From the NCBI GenBank assembly GCA_017547805.1, contig JAFYOR010000013.1:1-64000 (forward strand): DNA of 64,000 nucleotides, given 5' to 3'. The position numbers were made by a program, and so were the translations under genes. The stretch comes from Clostridia bacterium. GTDB taxonomy: Bacteria > Bacillota > Clostridia > Christensenellales > Aristaeellaceae. The notes beneath the pieces were generated by a model. That model ran no database searches and was not told where the DNA came from. It saw nothing but the letters and a program-made list of their open reading frames with translations. Positions 17,700 to 25,094 of the stretch are shown here, in pieces (within the stretch, counting starts at the first letter, position 1; every line of letters begins with the position of its first letter).

Positions 17700-18365
17700 A
17701 TGAAAAAGGATATGACCTATATGGACAGCGTCCATCGTGACGGACGCATCTGGAACCTGAGCGTGATGGTCGTTCTGCTTGCTTTTCCCATCGCCGTGGC
17801 GCTGATTTTCGACGCTGCGCCGGACTGGAAGGGCTTCCTCATGGGCCTTGTGTCCACCGCGCCGATGTATTGGGCGGTTGCCGTGGTGGAGACGTTCACC
17901 TTCGTGCCGATGCTCGGCGCGGGCGGCTCGTATCTGTCCTTTGTCACCGGCAACATCAGTAACCTCAAGCTGCCTGTGGCGCTCAATGCCCTTGAGCAGG
18001 CAGGCGTGAATGTCGCCAGCGAGGAGGGCGAGGTTGTTTCCACCATCGCTATCGCTGTGTCCAGCATCGTGACCACGCTGATCATCGTGCTGGGCGTGCT
18101 GCTCATCACGCCGCTGACCCCGGTGCTCAATGCGCCGGTGCTCGCGCCGGCGTTTGCGCAGATCCTCCCGGCGCTCTTCGGCGGTCTGGGCGTGGTGTTT
18201 ATTTCCAAGAATTTCAAAATCGCCATCGCGCCGGTTGCGCTGATGCTCGTGCTGTTCATCGCCATCCCCGCACTCAATGCGGGCACGGTGGGCATCATGG
18301 TGCCGGTGAGCGTGCTCTTCACCCTTGCGGTGTCCCGCATCCTCTACAAAAAGAACCTGCTGTAA
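17700..18365 (+). CDS. Second polytopic membrane protein of the M20 operon
   Basis: A 221-residue protein with about six helices and little soluble sequence. Notable segments are the first loop MDSVHRDGRIWNL, the Gly-rich LGAGGSYLSFVTGNISNLKLP, and TPVLNAPVLAPAFAQILPALFGGLG. GGAGGG lies 7 bases before the ATG. Spacing to both neighbours is about 10 bases, so the three genes are almost certainly co-expressed. The residues shared by the Gly-rich loop and the DUF5058-like protein suggest a hetero-oligomeric membrane complex. No function is assigned. Confidence 0.65.
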   Translation: MKKDMTYMDSVHRDGRIWNLSVMVVLLAFPIAVALIFDAAPDWKGFLMGLVSTAPMYWAVAVVETFTFVPMLGAGGSYLSFVTGNISNLKLPVALNALEQAGVNVASEEGEVVSTIAIAVSSIVTTLIIVLGVLLITPLTPVLNAPVLAPAFAQILPALFGGLGVVFISKNFKIAIAPVALMLVLFIAIPALNAGTVGIMVPVSVLFTLAVSRILYKKNLL

Positions 18366-18374
18366 GGAGGCACT

Positions 18375-19805
18375 ATGGGTATGATTCTGCTTGCGGCCTT
18401 GATTGTGTTTGCCGCCGTGCTTGTGGTGCGCACGCTGCGCTTTACCCCGCCCGCGCAGGAAGAACGCCGGGCGGAGGCGGTTGCCTATGATCGGGACGCG
18501 GCGACGGACGCGCTTGCGCAGCTGGTGCGCTGCAAAACGATTTCCTACGCGGATCACAGTCTGGAGGACGACGCGGAGTTTGACAAGCTCATCGCGCTGC
18601 TCCCCCGGCTCTATCCCGGCGTTTTCAAGACCTGTGTGTTTGAACAGCTCCCGGACCGCGCGCTGCTCTTCACGTGGAAGGGCAGAGAGGCGGGCGATCC
18701 TGCCGTGCTGATGGCGCATTATGACGTCGTGCCGGTGGAGGAGGAAAACTGGGAAAAGCCCGCCTTTGAGGCGATCATCGAGGACGGCGTCATGTGGGGA
18801 CGCGGCACGCTGGATACGAAGGTGACGTTTGGCGGCATCCTTTCCGCCGCGGAAAACCTGATCGCGCAGGGCTTTGTGCCGAAAAACGATATCTATTTCG
18901 CCTTCTCCGGCGGGGAGGAAGTTAACGGACAGGGCGCTGTGAACATCGTCCGGTATTTTGAAGAGAAGGGAATCATCCCGGCGATGGTGCTTGACGAGGG
19001 CGGCGCGGTCGTTGAAAACGTGTTCCCGGGCGTAAGCAAGCCCTGCGCGATGATCGGCATCGCGGAAAAGGGCATGATGAACGTGACGTACTCCGTTTCC
19101 TCCGGAGGCGGTCATGCCAGCGCGCCCGCGCCCAAGACGCCCGTGGGCCGTCTTTCCCGCGCGTGCGTGAATCTGGAAACGCATCCCTTCAAGGCGCATC
19201 TGACCGTTCCTGTGCTCAAGATGTTTGACACGCTGGGCAGGCATTCGACCTTCCTGTATCGGATGATTTTTGTCAACCTATGGTGCTTTGCGCCGGTACT
19301 GGATCTCATCTGCCGTTTGTCCGGCGGCGAACTCAACGCCTTGGTGCGTACAACCGTCGCTTTCACCCAGATGAAGGGCAGCAAGGCGCCCAACGTCATC
19401 CCGCCCAGCGCGTCGATGGTCTCCAACATGCGCCTGAACCCGGCGGACAGTGTGTCTTCCGCGCTTGAATACCTGAAAAAGACCGTCGCGGACGACAAGG
19501 TAACCCTGACGGTGGGTGACCACATGGAGCCAAGCCCCGTCTCCCGCACGGACTGCGCGGGTTGGGAAAGGGTCAAGAACGCGGTCAGCGACACTTGGCC
19601 GGGCTGCATCGTCTCCCCCTACCTGATGGTGCAGTGCTCCGACAGCCGCCACTACCGCGATCTGAGCGACAAGGTGTACCGCTTCTCCGCAATGGCGCTG
19701 AGCAGCGAAGAGAGAAAGACCATCCACGGCAACAACGAGCGCATCCCTGTGGAAACGATCGGCAAGGCGGTCGAGTTCTTTATGCGCGTGATGAAGCAGT
19801 GCTGA
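18375..19805 (+). CDS. M20-family metallopeptidase (PM20D1-like), membrane-anchored
   Basis: A 476-residue dizinc amidohydrolase of peptidase family M20. The metal and catalytic motifs are HYDVVP (about residue 115), GRGTLDTK (about 142), GGEE (about 179, carrying the general base Glu) and a late SDSRHY (about 423) with the last His ligand. Residues 2-20 form an N-terminal membrane helix. The dimerisation lid lies between about 215 and 330. The nearest familiar relatives are PM20D1/carboxypeptidase S type enzymes that cleave or condense N-acyl amino acids and dipeptides. AAGGAGG precedes the ATG. Confidence 0.88.
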   Translation: MGMILLAALIVFAAVLVVRTLRFTPPAQEERRAEAVAYDRDAATDALAQLVRCKTISYADHSLEDDAEFDKLIALLPRLYPGVFKTCVFEQLPDRALLFTWKGREAGDPAVLMAHYDVVPVEEENWEKPAFEAIIEDGVMWGRGTLDTKVTFGGILSAAENLIAQGFVPKNDIYFAFSGGEEVNGQGAVNIVRYFEEKGIIPAMVLDEGGAVVENVFPGVSKPCAMIGIAEKGMMNVTYSVSSGGGHASAPAPKTPVGRLSRACVNLETHPFKAHLTVPVLKMFDTLGRHSTFLYRMIFVNLWCFAPVLDLICRLSGGELNALVRTTVAFTQMKGSKAPNVIPPSASMVSNMRLNPADSVSSALEYLKKTVADDKVTLTVGDHMEPSPVSRTDCAGWERVKNAVSDTWPGCIVSPYLMVQCSDSRHYRDLSDKVYRFSAMALSSEERKTIHGNNERIPVETIGKAVEFFMRVMKQC

Positions 19806-19834
19806 AAAGCGACTGCATATGTCAATAGCACACA

Positions 19835-19872
19835 GAATCTCCCGGAGCAAAAGCCCGGGAGATTCTTCTTTG
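19835..19872 (+). terminator. Terminator of the M20 operon
   Basis: GAATCTCCCGG (19835-19845) pairs with CCGGGAGATTC (19855-19865), then TTCTTT. Confidence 0.9.
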
Positions 19873-19897
19873 ATGTGTCTGGCGGTTATGATATAAT
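19870..19897 (+). promoter_or_regulatory. Promoter of the 19939 gene
   Basis: TTGATG (19870-19875), 16 bp, TATAAT (19892-19897). It overlaps the end of the upstream terminator. Confidence 0.7.
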
Positions 19898-19938
19898 GCA
19901 AGCATAAACAGCTCCCAAATTGTTTGGAGGGAAAACGG

Positions 19939-20646
19939 ATGATCAAGCGTCTGCTCGCGCTCGCTTTGATGATGATCCTGACGGGATTGCCTTCGTCAAA
20001 TGGAATTGCGAAGGAAGATGAACATACGACGCGCTTTAAGGAACTGCTGCGCACCCGGATTCTTGAAATTCTGGATACATGGCCGGCGCAGGATCAGTAT
20101 GCGATCATGTTCTTTGTTTATCCCAATGAGATGTATGAACACCGGGGCTATGCCAACATTCCTGAGTTCCAGATGCTGTATCGCTGCGAGTCTGATTTGG
20201 CGGTCGATCACAACCCGTATGCTTATCCTGTCAGCGATTTTGAAGCGCGATGGAATCCGGCATTCTGGGATTATGATCTTCGCACGCCTGTCATCGATCT
20301 CTACGAACCGAAGGTCAACGCCGATGCGCTCATTGACTGGTACGAAGCCATAGGACTTAAACAGATCGGATACGAGGATCCGGATAAAATGTATGGCGAT
20401 GATGGCGTTGCATATGCCGGAAGGGGACCAAACGGCTTGCCTGAATTGCTTGAGGTTATCGTACAGATTGCGCAGGAGCTTCACAGCGACGGAACAATAG
20501 AGCGGAAATTCGGTCGTGATGTTCCGATTATTTTGGCAGATCTTGAATTCACGTGGTATATGATCAAAGCAACCCGTAAAGCGAATCCAAATGGAGAAGC
20601 GGATGAATACATCGAAGGATGCGTGAAAGAGGGCTATATTCGGTGA
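19939..20646 (+). CDS. Secreted protein of unknown function
   Basis: A 235-residue protein. Residues 1 to about 24 look like a signal peptide (MIKRLLALALMMILTGLPSS). The rest is acidic, aromatic-rich and repeat-free, with blocks QYAIMFFVYPNE, NIPEFQMLY, DWYEAIGLKQIGYED and a C-terminal TRKANPNGEADEY. These recall small immunity-like or DUF4303-like proteins, but that is a weak impression from memory. G+C is visibly lower than in neighbouring genes, which may mean recent arrival. GGAGG lies 9 bases before the ATG. It has its own promoter. Confidence 0.6.
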   Translation: MIKRLLALALMMILTGLPSSNGIAKEDEHTTRFKELLRTRILEILDTWPAQDQYAIMFFVYPNEMYEHRGYANIPEFQMLYRCESDLAVDHNPYAYPVSDFEARWNPAFWDYDLRTPVIDLYEPKVNADALIDWYEAIGLKQIGYEDPDKMYGDDGVAYAGRGPNGLPELLEVIVQIAQELHSDGTIERKFGRDVPIILADLEFTWYMIKATRKANPNGEADEYIEGCVKEGYIR

Positions 20647-20668
20647 ATGCTTGTTTTGCATATCCTGC

Positions 20669-20697
20669 TTGACTATTCTCATAAAACAGGGTATGAT
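20669..20697 (+). promoter_or_regulatory. Promoter of the DUF896 gene
   Basis: TTGACT (20669-20674), 17 bp, TATGAT (20692-20697). Confidence 0.75.
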
Positions 20698-20742
20698 AAA
20701 GGATGTAACAGAATTTTAATAATTTTATCCGGAGGGGTTTTT

Positions 20743-20952
20743 ATGGATAAGGCGCAGATTGAGCGCATCAACGAGCTGGCGCGCAAGAAGAAGGCGGAAG
20801 GCCTGACCGAGGAAGAGACCAAGGAGCAGGCGGCGCTGCGCGCGCAGTATCTTAAGGAATTCCGCGCGAACATGGAAGCAACGCTGCAGGCGGTGCGCGT
20901 GGAGCAGGCGGACGGCACCTACAAGCCGCTGGAAAAGAAGAAGCCGAACTAA
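20743..20952 (+). CDS. DUF896 family protein (YnzC-like)
   Basis: A 69-residue, highly charged protein. The IERINELARKKKAEGLTEEE and YLKEFRANM patterns define the DUF896/YnzC family, a helical hairpin found across Bacillota. In Bacillus subtilis the relative YneA-YneB-YnzC group is linked to the SOS response, but no such neighbours are here. The ATG at 20743 follows GGAGGGG. The length is close to the family norm. Confidence 0.85.
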   Translation: MDKAQIERINELARKKKAEGLTEEETKEQAALRAQYLKEFRANMEATLQAVRVEQADGTYKPLEKKKPN

Positions 20953-21028
20953 GTTTTTTTGCCTGCACAGGAAGAAAAAGGATGGCCCGTTCGTCTTATG
21001 AGTACAGATGAGAGGGTTGGTGAAGAAC

Positions 21029-22342
21029 ATGAGGAAGAATACATTGAGAATTATCGCGGCGGCGCTGTTGCTGCTGCTGATCCCGGTGCTGGCCTGCGCG
21101 GCGGAGTTTGCCGTGGTGACCGGCGGCAGGCTGAACCTGCGCCAGTATGCGACGACGGAAAGCCAGAGCATCGGTAAGTATGCCTCCGGCTCCTGGGTGG
21201 AGATCAAGGGGACGGGCTCCAATGGCTTTGCCTATGTCAAGACCATGGACGGCAAGACCGGCTACATGTCTCAGACCTATCTGAAAACGGCGGTGTCTGC
21301 TAATAGCGCGACGGTCCGGTATGCCAACGGCGGCTATGTCAATCTGCGCAGCGGTCCTGCGCTGACCTACAGCGTGATCACCCGCGTGACCAGCGGTTCG
21401 CAGGTTGTCGTGCAGAACGACAGCTACGAATGGAACTATGTCGCCGTCACCGTGAACGGACAGACGGTTTACGGCTATATGCACGATTCGTTCCTCACCC
21501 GCGGCGCGGATACCTCCGTCGTCACCACCAGAAACGGCGGTAAGGTGAATGTGCGCACCGGCCCGGCGTCCGAATACGGCAGCGCGGGTAAGCTGGCTTC
21601 CGGCACGACTGTAACCGTTCTTTTGAAGGGCAACGGCTGGTACTATATTTCCGGCGGCGGCGTCACGGGCTTTATGTCCACGCAGTATCTCTCCGGCACG
21701 GGCTCCACGCTGGGCAGCAATACCGGTTCGGGCAGCAGCTCCGGCTCTGGTTCCTCCGGCTCCGGCGGTGCTGCGGTGTCTTCTACCGCTTATGTCAATA
21801 ACCCGAAGAGCACGCAGGTGCTCAACCTGCGCGAGTATGCCTCCACGGATGCGCGCTCCATCGGCCAATACCGCAACGGCACGCAGGTGCGCGTCGTCGC
21901 CTATAGCGATACGTGGTGCGAGGTCTATGTCGGCACGAAGCATGGCTACATGATGACCCGCTACCTGAGCTTCACCTACGTCAAGCCTGTGGCCACCAGC
22001 ACGCCCAGCTATATTTATCCGATCTATCCGACGACGACGCCCACGCCCACGCCGCTGATCCAGTATATCACGCCGGTTCCTGCGGCGACGCCGAAGGTGA
22101 CCATGCAGCCCAGCTACAATGTGTCCAATACGCCGCACCCGGGCATGTATGCATGGCTGGCGGTTGCGGCGGGCAGCTCGTCGAGTACCATCAACGTCTA
22201 TTCCAACCCGGAGCTGACGCAGTATAAGGCGACGTATCAGCCGGGCCAGCAGGTGATGATCCTGAGCTACGGCACCAATGTCAGCCTGATTCTCGTCGGC
22301 GGACAGACGGCGTATGTCTCCACGTGGCATCTGAATTACTGA
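21029..22342 (+). CDS. Secreted multi-SH3 protein
   Basis: A 437-residue exported protein. Residues 1-22 are a signal peptide (RKNTLRIIAAALLLLLIPVLACA). At least four bacterial SH3 modules are recognisable from the repeated motif LNLRxxAxxxSxSIG/VNVRTGPASEYG: roughly residues 25-85, 95-150, 165-220 and 255-315. A Gly-Ser linker (about 220-245) and a Thr-Pro-rich linker (about 320-350) separate groups, and a last SH3-like piece follows. The function is probably cell-wall binding; no catalytic domain is present. The start at 21029 gives a classical signal peptide; an ATG at 21008 has no ribosome-binding site. Confidence 0.8.
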   Translation: MRKNTLRIIAAALLLLLIPVLACAAEFAVVTGGRLNLRQYATTESQSIGKYASGSWVEIKGTGSNGFAYVKTMDGKTGYMSQTYLKTAVSANSATVRYANGGYVNLRSGPALTYSVITRVTSGSQVVVQNDSYEWNYVAVTVNGQTVYGYMHDSFLTRGADTSVVTTRNGGKVNVRTGPASEYGSAGKLASGTTVTVLLKGNGWYYISGGGVTGFMSTQYLSGTGSTLGSNTGSGSSSGSGSSGSGGAAVSSTAYVNNPKSTQVLNLREYASTDARSIGQYRNGTQVRVVAYSDTWCEVYVGTKHGYMMTRYLSFTYVKPVATSTPSYIYPIYPTTTPTPTPLIQYITPVPAATPKVTMQPSYNVSNTPHPGMYAWLAVAAGSSSSTINVYSNPELTQYKATYQPGQQVMILSYGTNVSLILVGGQTAYVSTWHLNY

Positions 22343-22360
22343 TCCGCAAGTTGCGTCTTG

Positions 22361-22392
22361 AATCCTCTTCCTTCGGGAAGAGGATTTCGTTT
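22361..22392 (+). terminator. Terminator of the multi-SH3 gene
   Basis: AATCCTCTTCC (22361-22371) pairs with GGAAGAGGATT (22376-22386). An almost identical hairpin recurs at 22493. Confidence 0.85.
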
Positions 22393-22404
22393 ATCAGAAA
22401 AACC

Positions 22405-22491
22405 TGCATCAAGCAGCCTGTTCAATCGTTCGCGGCGGGGAAAGAATTTCCCCGTTCACCAGCCTGTCAAAAATCCTTTTTTTGACAGGCT
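22405..22491 (+). repeat. Hairpin element, family R3 (copy 1)
   Basis: An 87-bp block containing CTGC..GCAG, CGGGGAAA-GAA-TTTCCCCG and the 13-bp stem AGCCTGTCAAAAA/TTTTTGACAGGCT (22461-22491). The complement of 57235-57319 has the same three hairpins in the same order. Confidence 0.75.
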
Positions 22492-22492
22492 G

Positions 22493-22523
22493 AATCCTCT
22501 TCCCTCGGGAAGAGGATTTTTTT
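22493..22523 (+). terminator. Second, duplicated terminator
   Basis: AATCCTCTTCCC (22493-22504) pairs with GGGAAGAGGATT (22507-22518) and is followed by TTTTTT. It duplicates the hairpin at 22361, so the R3 element is bracketed by direct repeats. Confidence 0.85.
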
Positions 22524-22562
22524 GTGCCTGTATGCGCATACTCCTTTTGAGGAGGGATGTAT

Positions 22563-23585
22563 GTGAAGTATAGAAGAGGAATGCTGATGCTGGCGCTGTG
22601 CCTGCTGCTGTCCGGCTGCGCTGCGCAGGGGGCCGTGCGCGATGATCCGGCGCTGCCCAATCCGCGCAGCACGCCCCAAAGCACACATCGCGGTGCGCAG
22701 GAAAAGCCGCGCGATGTCAGCGCGCTTGTGCCGGAAAAGCTCGGAAAGGGCGAAGACGGCGTGCCTGTGCTGAAGGTGTATGATGTGAAGGCAGAGAAGA
22801 TTGAGCGGCTGTCCGTGGAGGAATACCTGCCTGCTGTGCTGGCGGGAGAGATGGCGGGGGATTGGCCGATGGAAGCGCTCAAGGCGCAGGCCATCCTCGC
22901 GCGGACGTTCGTTCTGCAGTTTGTTTCTCAGAAGGAGTCGATGTACGAGGGCGCGGATATTTCAACCGACATCCGCGAGGCGCAGGCCTATAACGCGGAG
23001 GCGGTCAACGATAGAATCCGTCAGGCGGTGAAGGAAACGCGCGGACTGGTGCTCAATGCCGGCGGGGAACTGCCGTATGCGTGGTTCCATGCGCACTCCG
23101 GCGGGCTGACCGCCCGGGCGAAGGAAGGGCTTGACTACGAAAAGGAAGAGCCGGGCTATACGCAGTGCGTCAAGGGCATGGAAAACGACGAAGCGCCGGA
23201 AGAGGCCGCGCGCTGGGAAGCGGCGTTCACCGCGGAGGAAGTGCTTGCCGCCGCAGCGGACGCAGGCGCGAAGGTTGATAAACTCACCGGAATCTCCATC
23301 GGCGAGCGCGGCGAATCCGGCAGAGCCAAAACGCTGATGATCAGCGGGCGGGAGGTTTCTGCGCCGGCATTCCGGATTGCGATCGGATCGACGAAGATGC
23401 GCTCCTGCCTGCTGGAAAGCCTGCGGGTAGAGGATGGTCAGGTGCATATGCGCGGCAGAGGGTATGGTCATGGCGTGGGAATGAGCCAGTGGGGCGCGTA
23501 TGCGATGGCAAAGGAAGGAAAGACGGCGCAGGAGATCGTTATGCACTATTTTGCCGGCGTGGCGATTGACCGCGTGTGGGAATAA
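22563..23585 (+). CDS. SpoIID/LytB-domain lipoprotein
   Basis: A 340-residue lipoprotein with lipobox LLSGC (Cys about residue 19). The SpoIID domain spans about residues 75-335. It shows EEYLPAVLAGEMAGDWPMEALKAQAILARTF with the catalytic Glu, and GRGYGHGVGMSQWGA near the end. SpoIID is a lytic transglycosylase that degrades peptidoglycan during engulfment; LytB relatives modify amidases. A GTG at 22563 has GGAGGG at 6 bases; the ATG at 22557 lies too close. The presence of this domain alone does not prove sporulation. Confidence 0.88.
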   Translation: MKYRRGMLMLALCLLLSGCAAQGAVRDDPALPNPRSTPQSTHRGAQEKPRDVSALVPEKLGKGEDGVPVLKVYDVKAEKIERLSVEEYLPAVLAGEMAGDWPMEALKAQAILARTFVLQFVSQKESMYEGADISTDIREAQAYNAEAVNDRIRQAVKETRGLVLNAGGELPYAWFHAHSGGLTARAKEGLDYEKEEPGYTQCVKGMENDEAPEEAARWEAAFTAEEVLAAAADAGAKVDKLTGISIGERGESGRAKTLMISGREVSAPAFRIAIGSTKMRSCLLESLRVEDGQVHMRGRGYGHGVGMSQWGAYAMAKEGKTAQEIVMHYFAGVAIDRVWE

Positions 23586-23614
23586 TGGAAAAGCAAGAAT
23601 TTTGAAGAAAAGGG

Positions 23615-23643
23615 TTGACAGACGTGTGCGACTGCTGTATAAT
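23615..23643 (+). promoter_or_regulatory. Promoter of tRNA-Ala
   Basis: TTGACA (23615-23620), 17 bp, TATAAT (23638-23643). It is a perfect consensus, 13 bases before the tRNA. Confidence 0.92.
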
Positions 23644-23656
23644 ATCTCCTGTTGAC

Positions 23657-23732
23657 GGGGCATTAGCGCAGTTGGTAGCGCGTTTGAATGGCATTCAAAA
23701 GGTCAGGGGTTCGACTCCCCTATGCTCCACCA
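23657..23732 (+). tRNA. tRNA-Ala (GGC)
   Basis: A 76-base cloverleaf with encoded CCA. The acceptor stem is GGGGCAT/ATGCTCC with a G3-U70 pair, the alanine identity element. The anticodon stem TTTGA/TCAAA encloses the loop ATGGCAT with anticodon GGC. The T arm reads AGGGGTTCGACTCCCCT. Confidence 0.97.
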
Positions 23733-23739
23733 TAAAAAG

Positions 23740-23770
23740 AAACCACCCTGAATGGGTGGTTTTCTTTTTA
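23740..23770 (+). terminator. Terminator of tRNA-Ala
   Basis: AAACCACCC (23740-23748) pairs with GGGTGGTTT (23754-23762), then TCTTTTT. The same stem terminates tRNA-Val. Confidence 0.92.
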
Positions 23771-23776
23771 TGATTC

Positions 23777-23883
23777 CGCATAGGGGAGGAGAACCTGGGC
23801 CAGAAGTGAATGACAGCCCAGTGGGCTGTCAGAGCTGGCCTGACCGAGGCGCGTCGAGCGCCGAGAGGAGACTCTCCTATGCG
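23777..23883 (+). other. Branched palindrome next to tRNA-Ala, possible structured RNA or att remnant
   Basis: A 12-bp outer stem, CGCATAGGGGAG (23777-23788) with CTCTCCTATGCG (23872-23883), has one G-U pair. It encloses GGCCAG..CTGGCC, inside which sits GACAGCCCA-GT-GGGCTGTC, and a separate GGCGC-GTCGA-GCGCC hairpin. The outer arms resemble the 3' end of tRNA-Ala (ACTCCCCTATGC), once inverted and once direct. No open frame fits. Whether it is transcribed is unknown. Confidence 0.55.
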
Positions 23884-24080
23884 ATCGCTTTATAGAGAGT
23901 AGCAAAAGAATAACCGCATAGGGGAGGAGAACCGCCCACCCCTTGCCCCGTCGGGGGCACGAGAGAAACTCCCCCGGATTCTATCCCTTCTTCGTAAATA
24001 CCCGCCGCAAAGCAGCCATGCTGCACAGATGCAAACAGCCTGCCGCCCCAAAGGACGACAGGCTGTTGTGATTTCAAGGA
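23884..24080. other. Non-coding remainder of the tRNA-Ala flank
   Basis: This contains a second exact copy of the 20-base block at 23776-23795, placed at 23914-23933. A hairpin AACAGCCTG (24034-24042)/CAGGCTGTT (24059-24067) near the 3' end of the next minus gene is a weak terminator. The 66-codon frame across this stretch is not credible. Confidence 0.55.
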
Positions 24081-24911
24081 TTACTCGGCGGCTTCGACGG
24101 CTTCAACGGTTTCGACCGTGCTGCCGTTCTTGGTCAGGTAGTAGGTCGCGCCGACTTCACCGGCGTCGTTGGTCGCCACAGCGACGATCATGGAAGCGTC
24201 TTCCGTGGCGGAGAGGGTCAGGTGGCAGAAGGAGTTGTCAAGACGCAGCGCATTCGTAGTAATATACTTGTTGGGCTCGACATACACAACGACCGCGCCG
24301 TCAGCAAAATCGGTGACGTAGAGCTCGTTGGTGCTGCCAAAGTTCAGCTCAGCTTCGGCGAAATCAACGCGCAGCGTGATACCGGCATCGGAAATGACCT
24401 CGCCGTTATTGCCGTTCATCTGATACAGCGCAGTATACGTTCCAAACAGGCTGTCTTCTTCTTCCACCTTCACGGCGGCGGGGAGAATGGTCGTGTTGTT
24501 TTCCCTGGTGAAGGTATACGTCATGGAGTTGTAACCGAGGGTAGAGACCTGCGTGCCGTCTTCAATGGAAGTGACCACCAGCGCGCCGGCTTCGTTCATC
24601 TTGCCCTGCGGGTTGAACGTCATGGCATCCGGGACGTCCAGCGTCAGGAAGAGCGTCACCTTGTCGTTGCTCAGCGTCCAGGTGAAGGTATGCGTCACGT
24701 CGTTGTGGATGAACTGCGCGGTCTTGTCGCGATTGAGCTCCAGACGCACGTCGCCGGTGGGACGATACACGGTGCTGCCGTGGGCGGCGGTATCCGCATA
24801 CCAGGTGCCGACCAGCTTGCTGGGGGACATTTCGATCTTGGCTTCCTCGGCGATGGCGGTCATGGAGAACGCAAGCAGAAGGACGAGCAGAAGAGAAAAC
24901 AGTTTCTTCAT
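24081..24911 (-). CDS. Secreted protein of unknown function
   Basis: A 276-residue exported protein. Residues 1 to about 21 are a signal peptide (KKLFSLLLVLLLAFSMTAIA). The remainder is beta-rich with two similar halves. Each half has a LVGTWYAD/LFGTYTAL strand and a run of Thr/Asp-rich strands, so it may be a duplicated lipocalin-like or calycin-like barrel. A start at 24911 has GGGAGGAAT before it and sits 31 bases below a consensus promoter. The longer in-frame start begins upstream of that promoter. The divergent neighbour at 25095 is also secreted. Confidence 0.7.
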   Translation of the reverse strand: MKKLFSLLLVLLLAFSMTAIAEEAKIEMSPSKLVGTWYADTAAHGSTVYRPTGDVRLELNRDKTAQFIHNDVTHTFTWTLSNDKVTLFLTLDVPDAMTFNPQGKMNEAGALVVTSIEDGTQVSTLGYNSMTYTFTRENNTTILPAAVKVEEEDSLFGTYTALYQMNGNNGEVISDAGITLRVDFAEAELNFGSTNELYVTDFADGAVVVYVEPNKYITTNALRLDNSFCHLTLSATEDASMIVAVATNDAGEVGATYYLTKNGSTVETVEAVEAAE

Positions 24912-24941
24912 AAGTGTGATTCCTCCCAAATTGTTTTCTTC

Positions 24942-24970
24942 ATTATATGCCAAATAAATATCGTTGTCAA
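24942..24970 (-). promoter_or_regulatory. Promoter of the 24911 gene
   Basis: On the minus strand: TTGACA, 17 bp, TATAAT. It is a full consensus. Confidence 0.92.
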
Positions 24971-25028
24971 TCAGACAGCGTGGGTTTGCAGGATTTAGGC
25001 GCGGCGTGATGCACGCTTCTGATGGATA

Positions 25029-25057
25029 TTGACAAAGTTGTGACAAAGTGGTATTCT
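25029..25057 (+). promoter_or_regulatory. Promoter of the 25095 gene
   Basis: TTGACA (25029-25034), 17 bp, TATTCT (25052-25057). The repeated GTGACAAAGT/TTGACAAAGT within it could bind a regulator. Confidence 0.85.
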
Positions 25058-25094
25058 GAATCCACCCGAATACATTGAAAGGTTGGGATTCCCT

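Noticed and set aside
22563..23585. Use of the SpoIID-like lipoprotein as proof of sporulation
   Set aside because: SpoIID/LytB domains occur in non-sporulating bacteria and no other sporulation gene is in the window.
23877..24077. A 66-codon minus-strand frame next to tRNA-Ala
   Set aside because: It runs through the palindromic tRNA-like fragments, has no ribosome-binding site and no protein-like composition.
25031..25060. GACAAAGTGGTATTCTGA as a further copy of the 95-bp repeat
   Set aside because: It shares only two short words with the repeat and is fully explained as the promoter of the 25095 gene.
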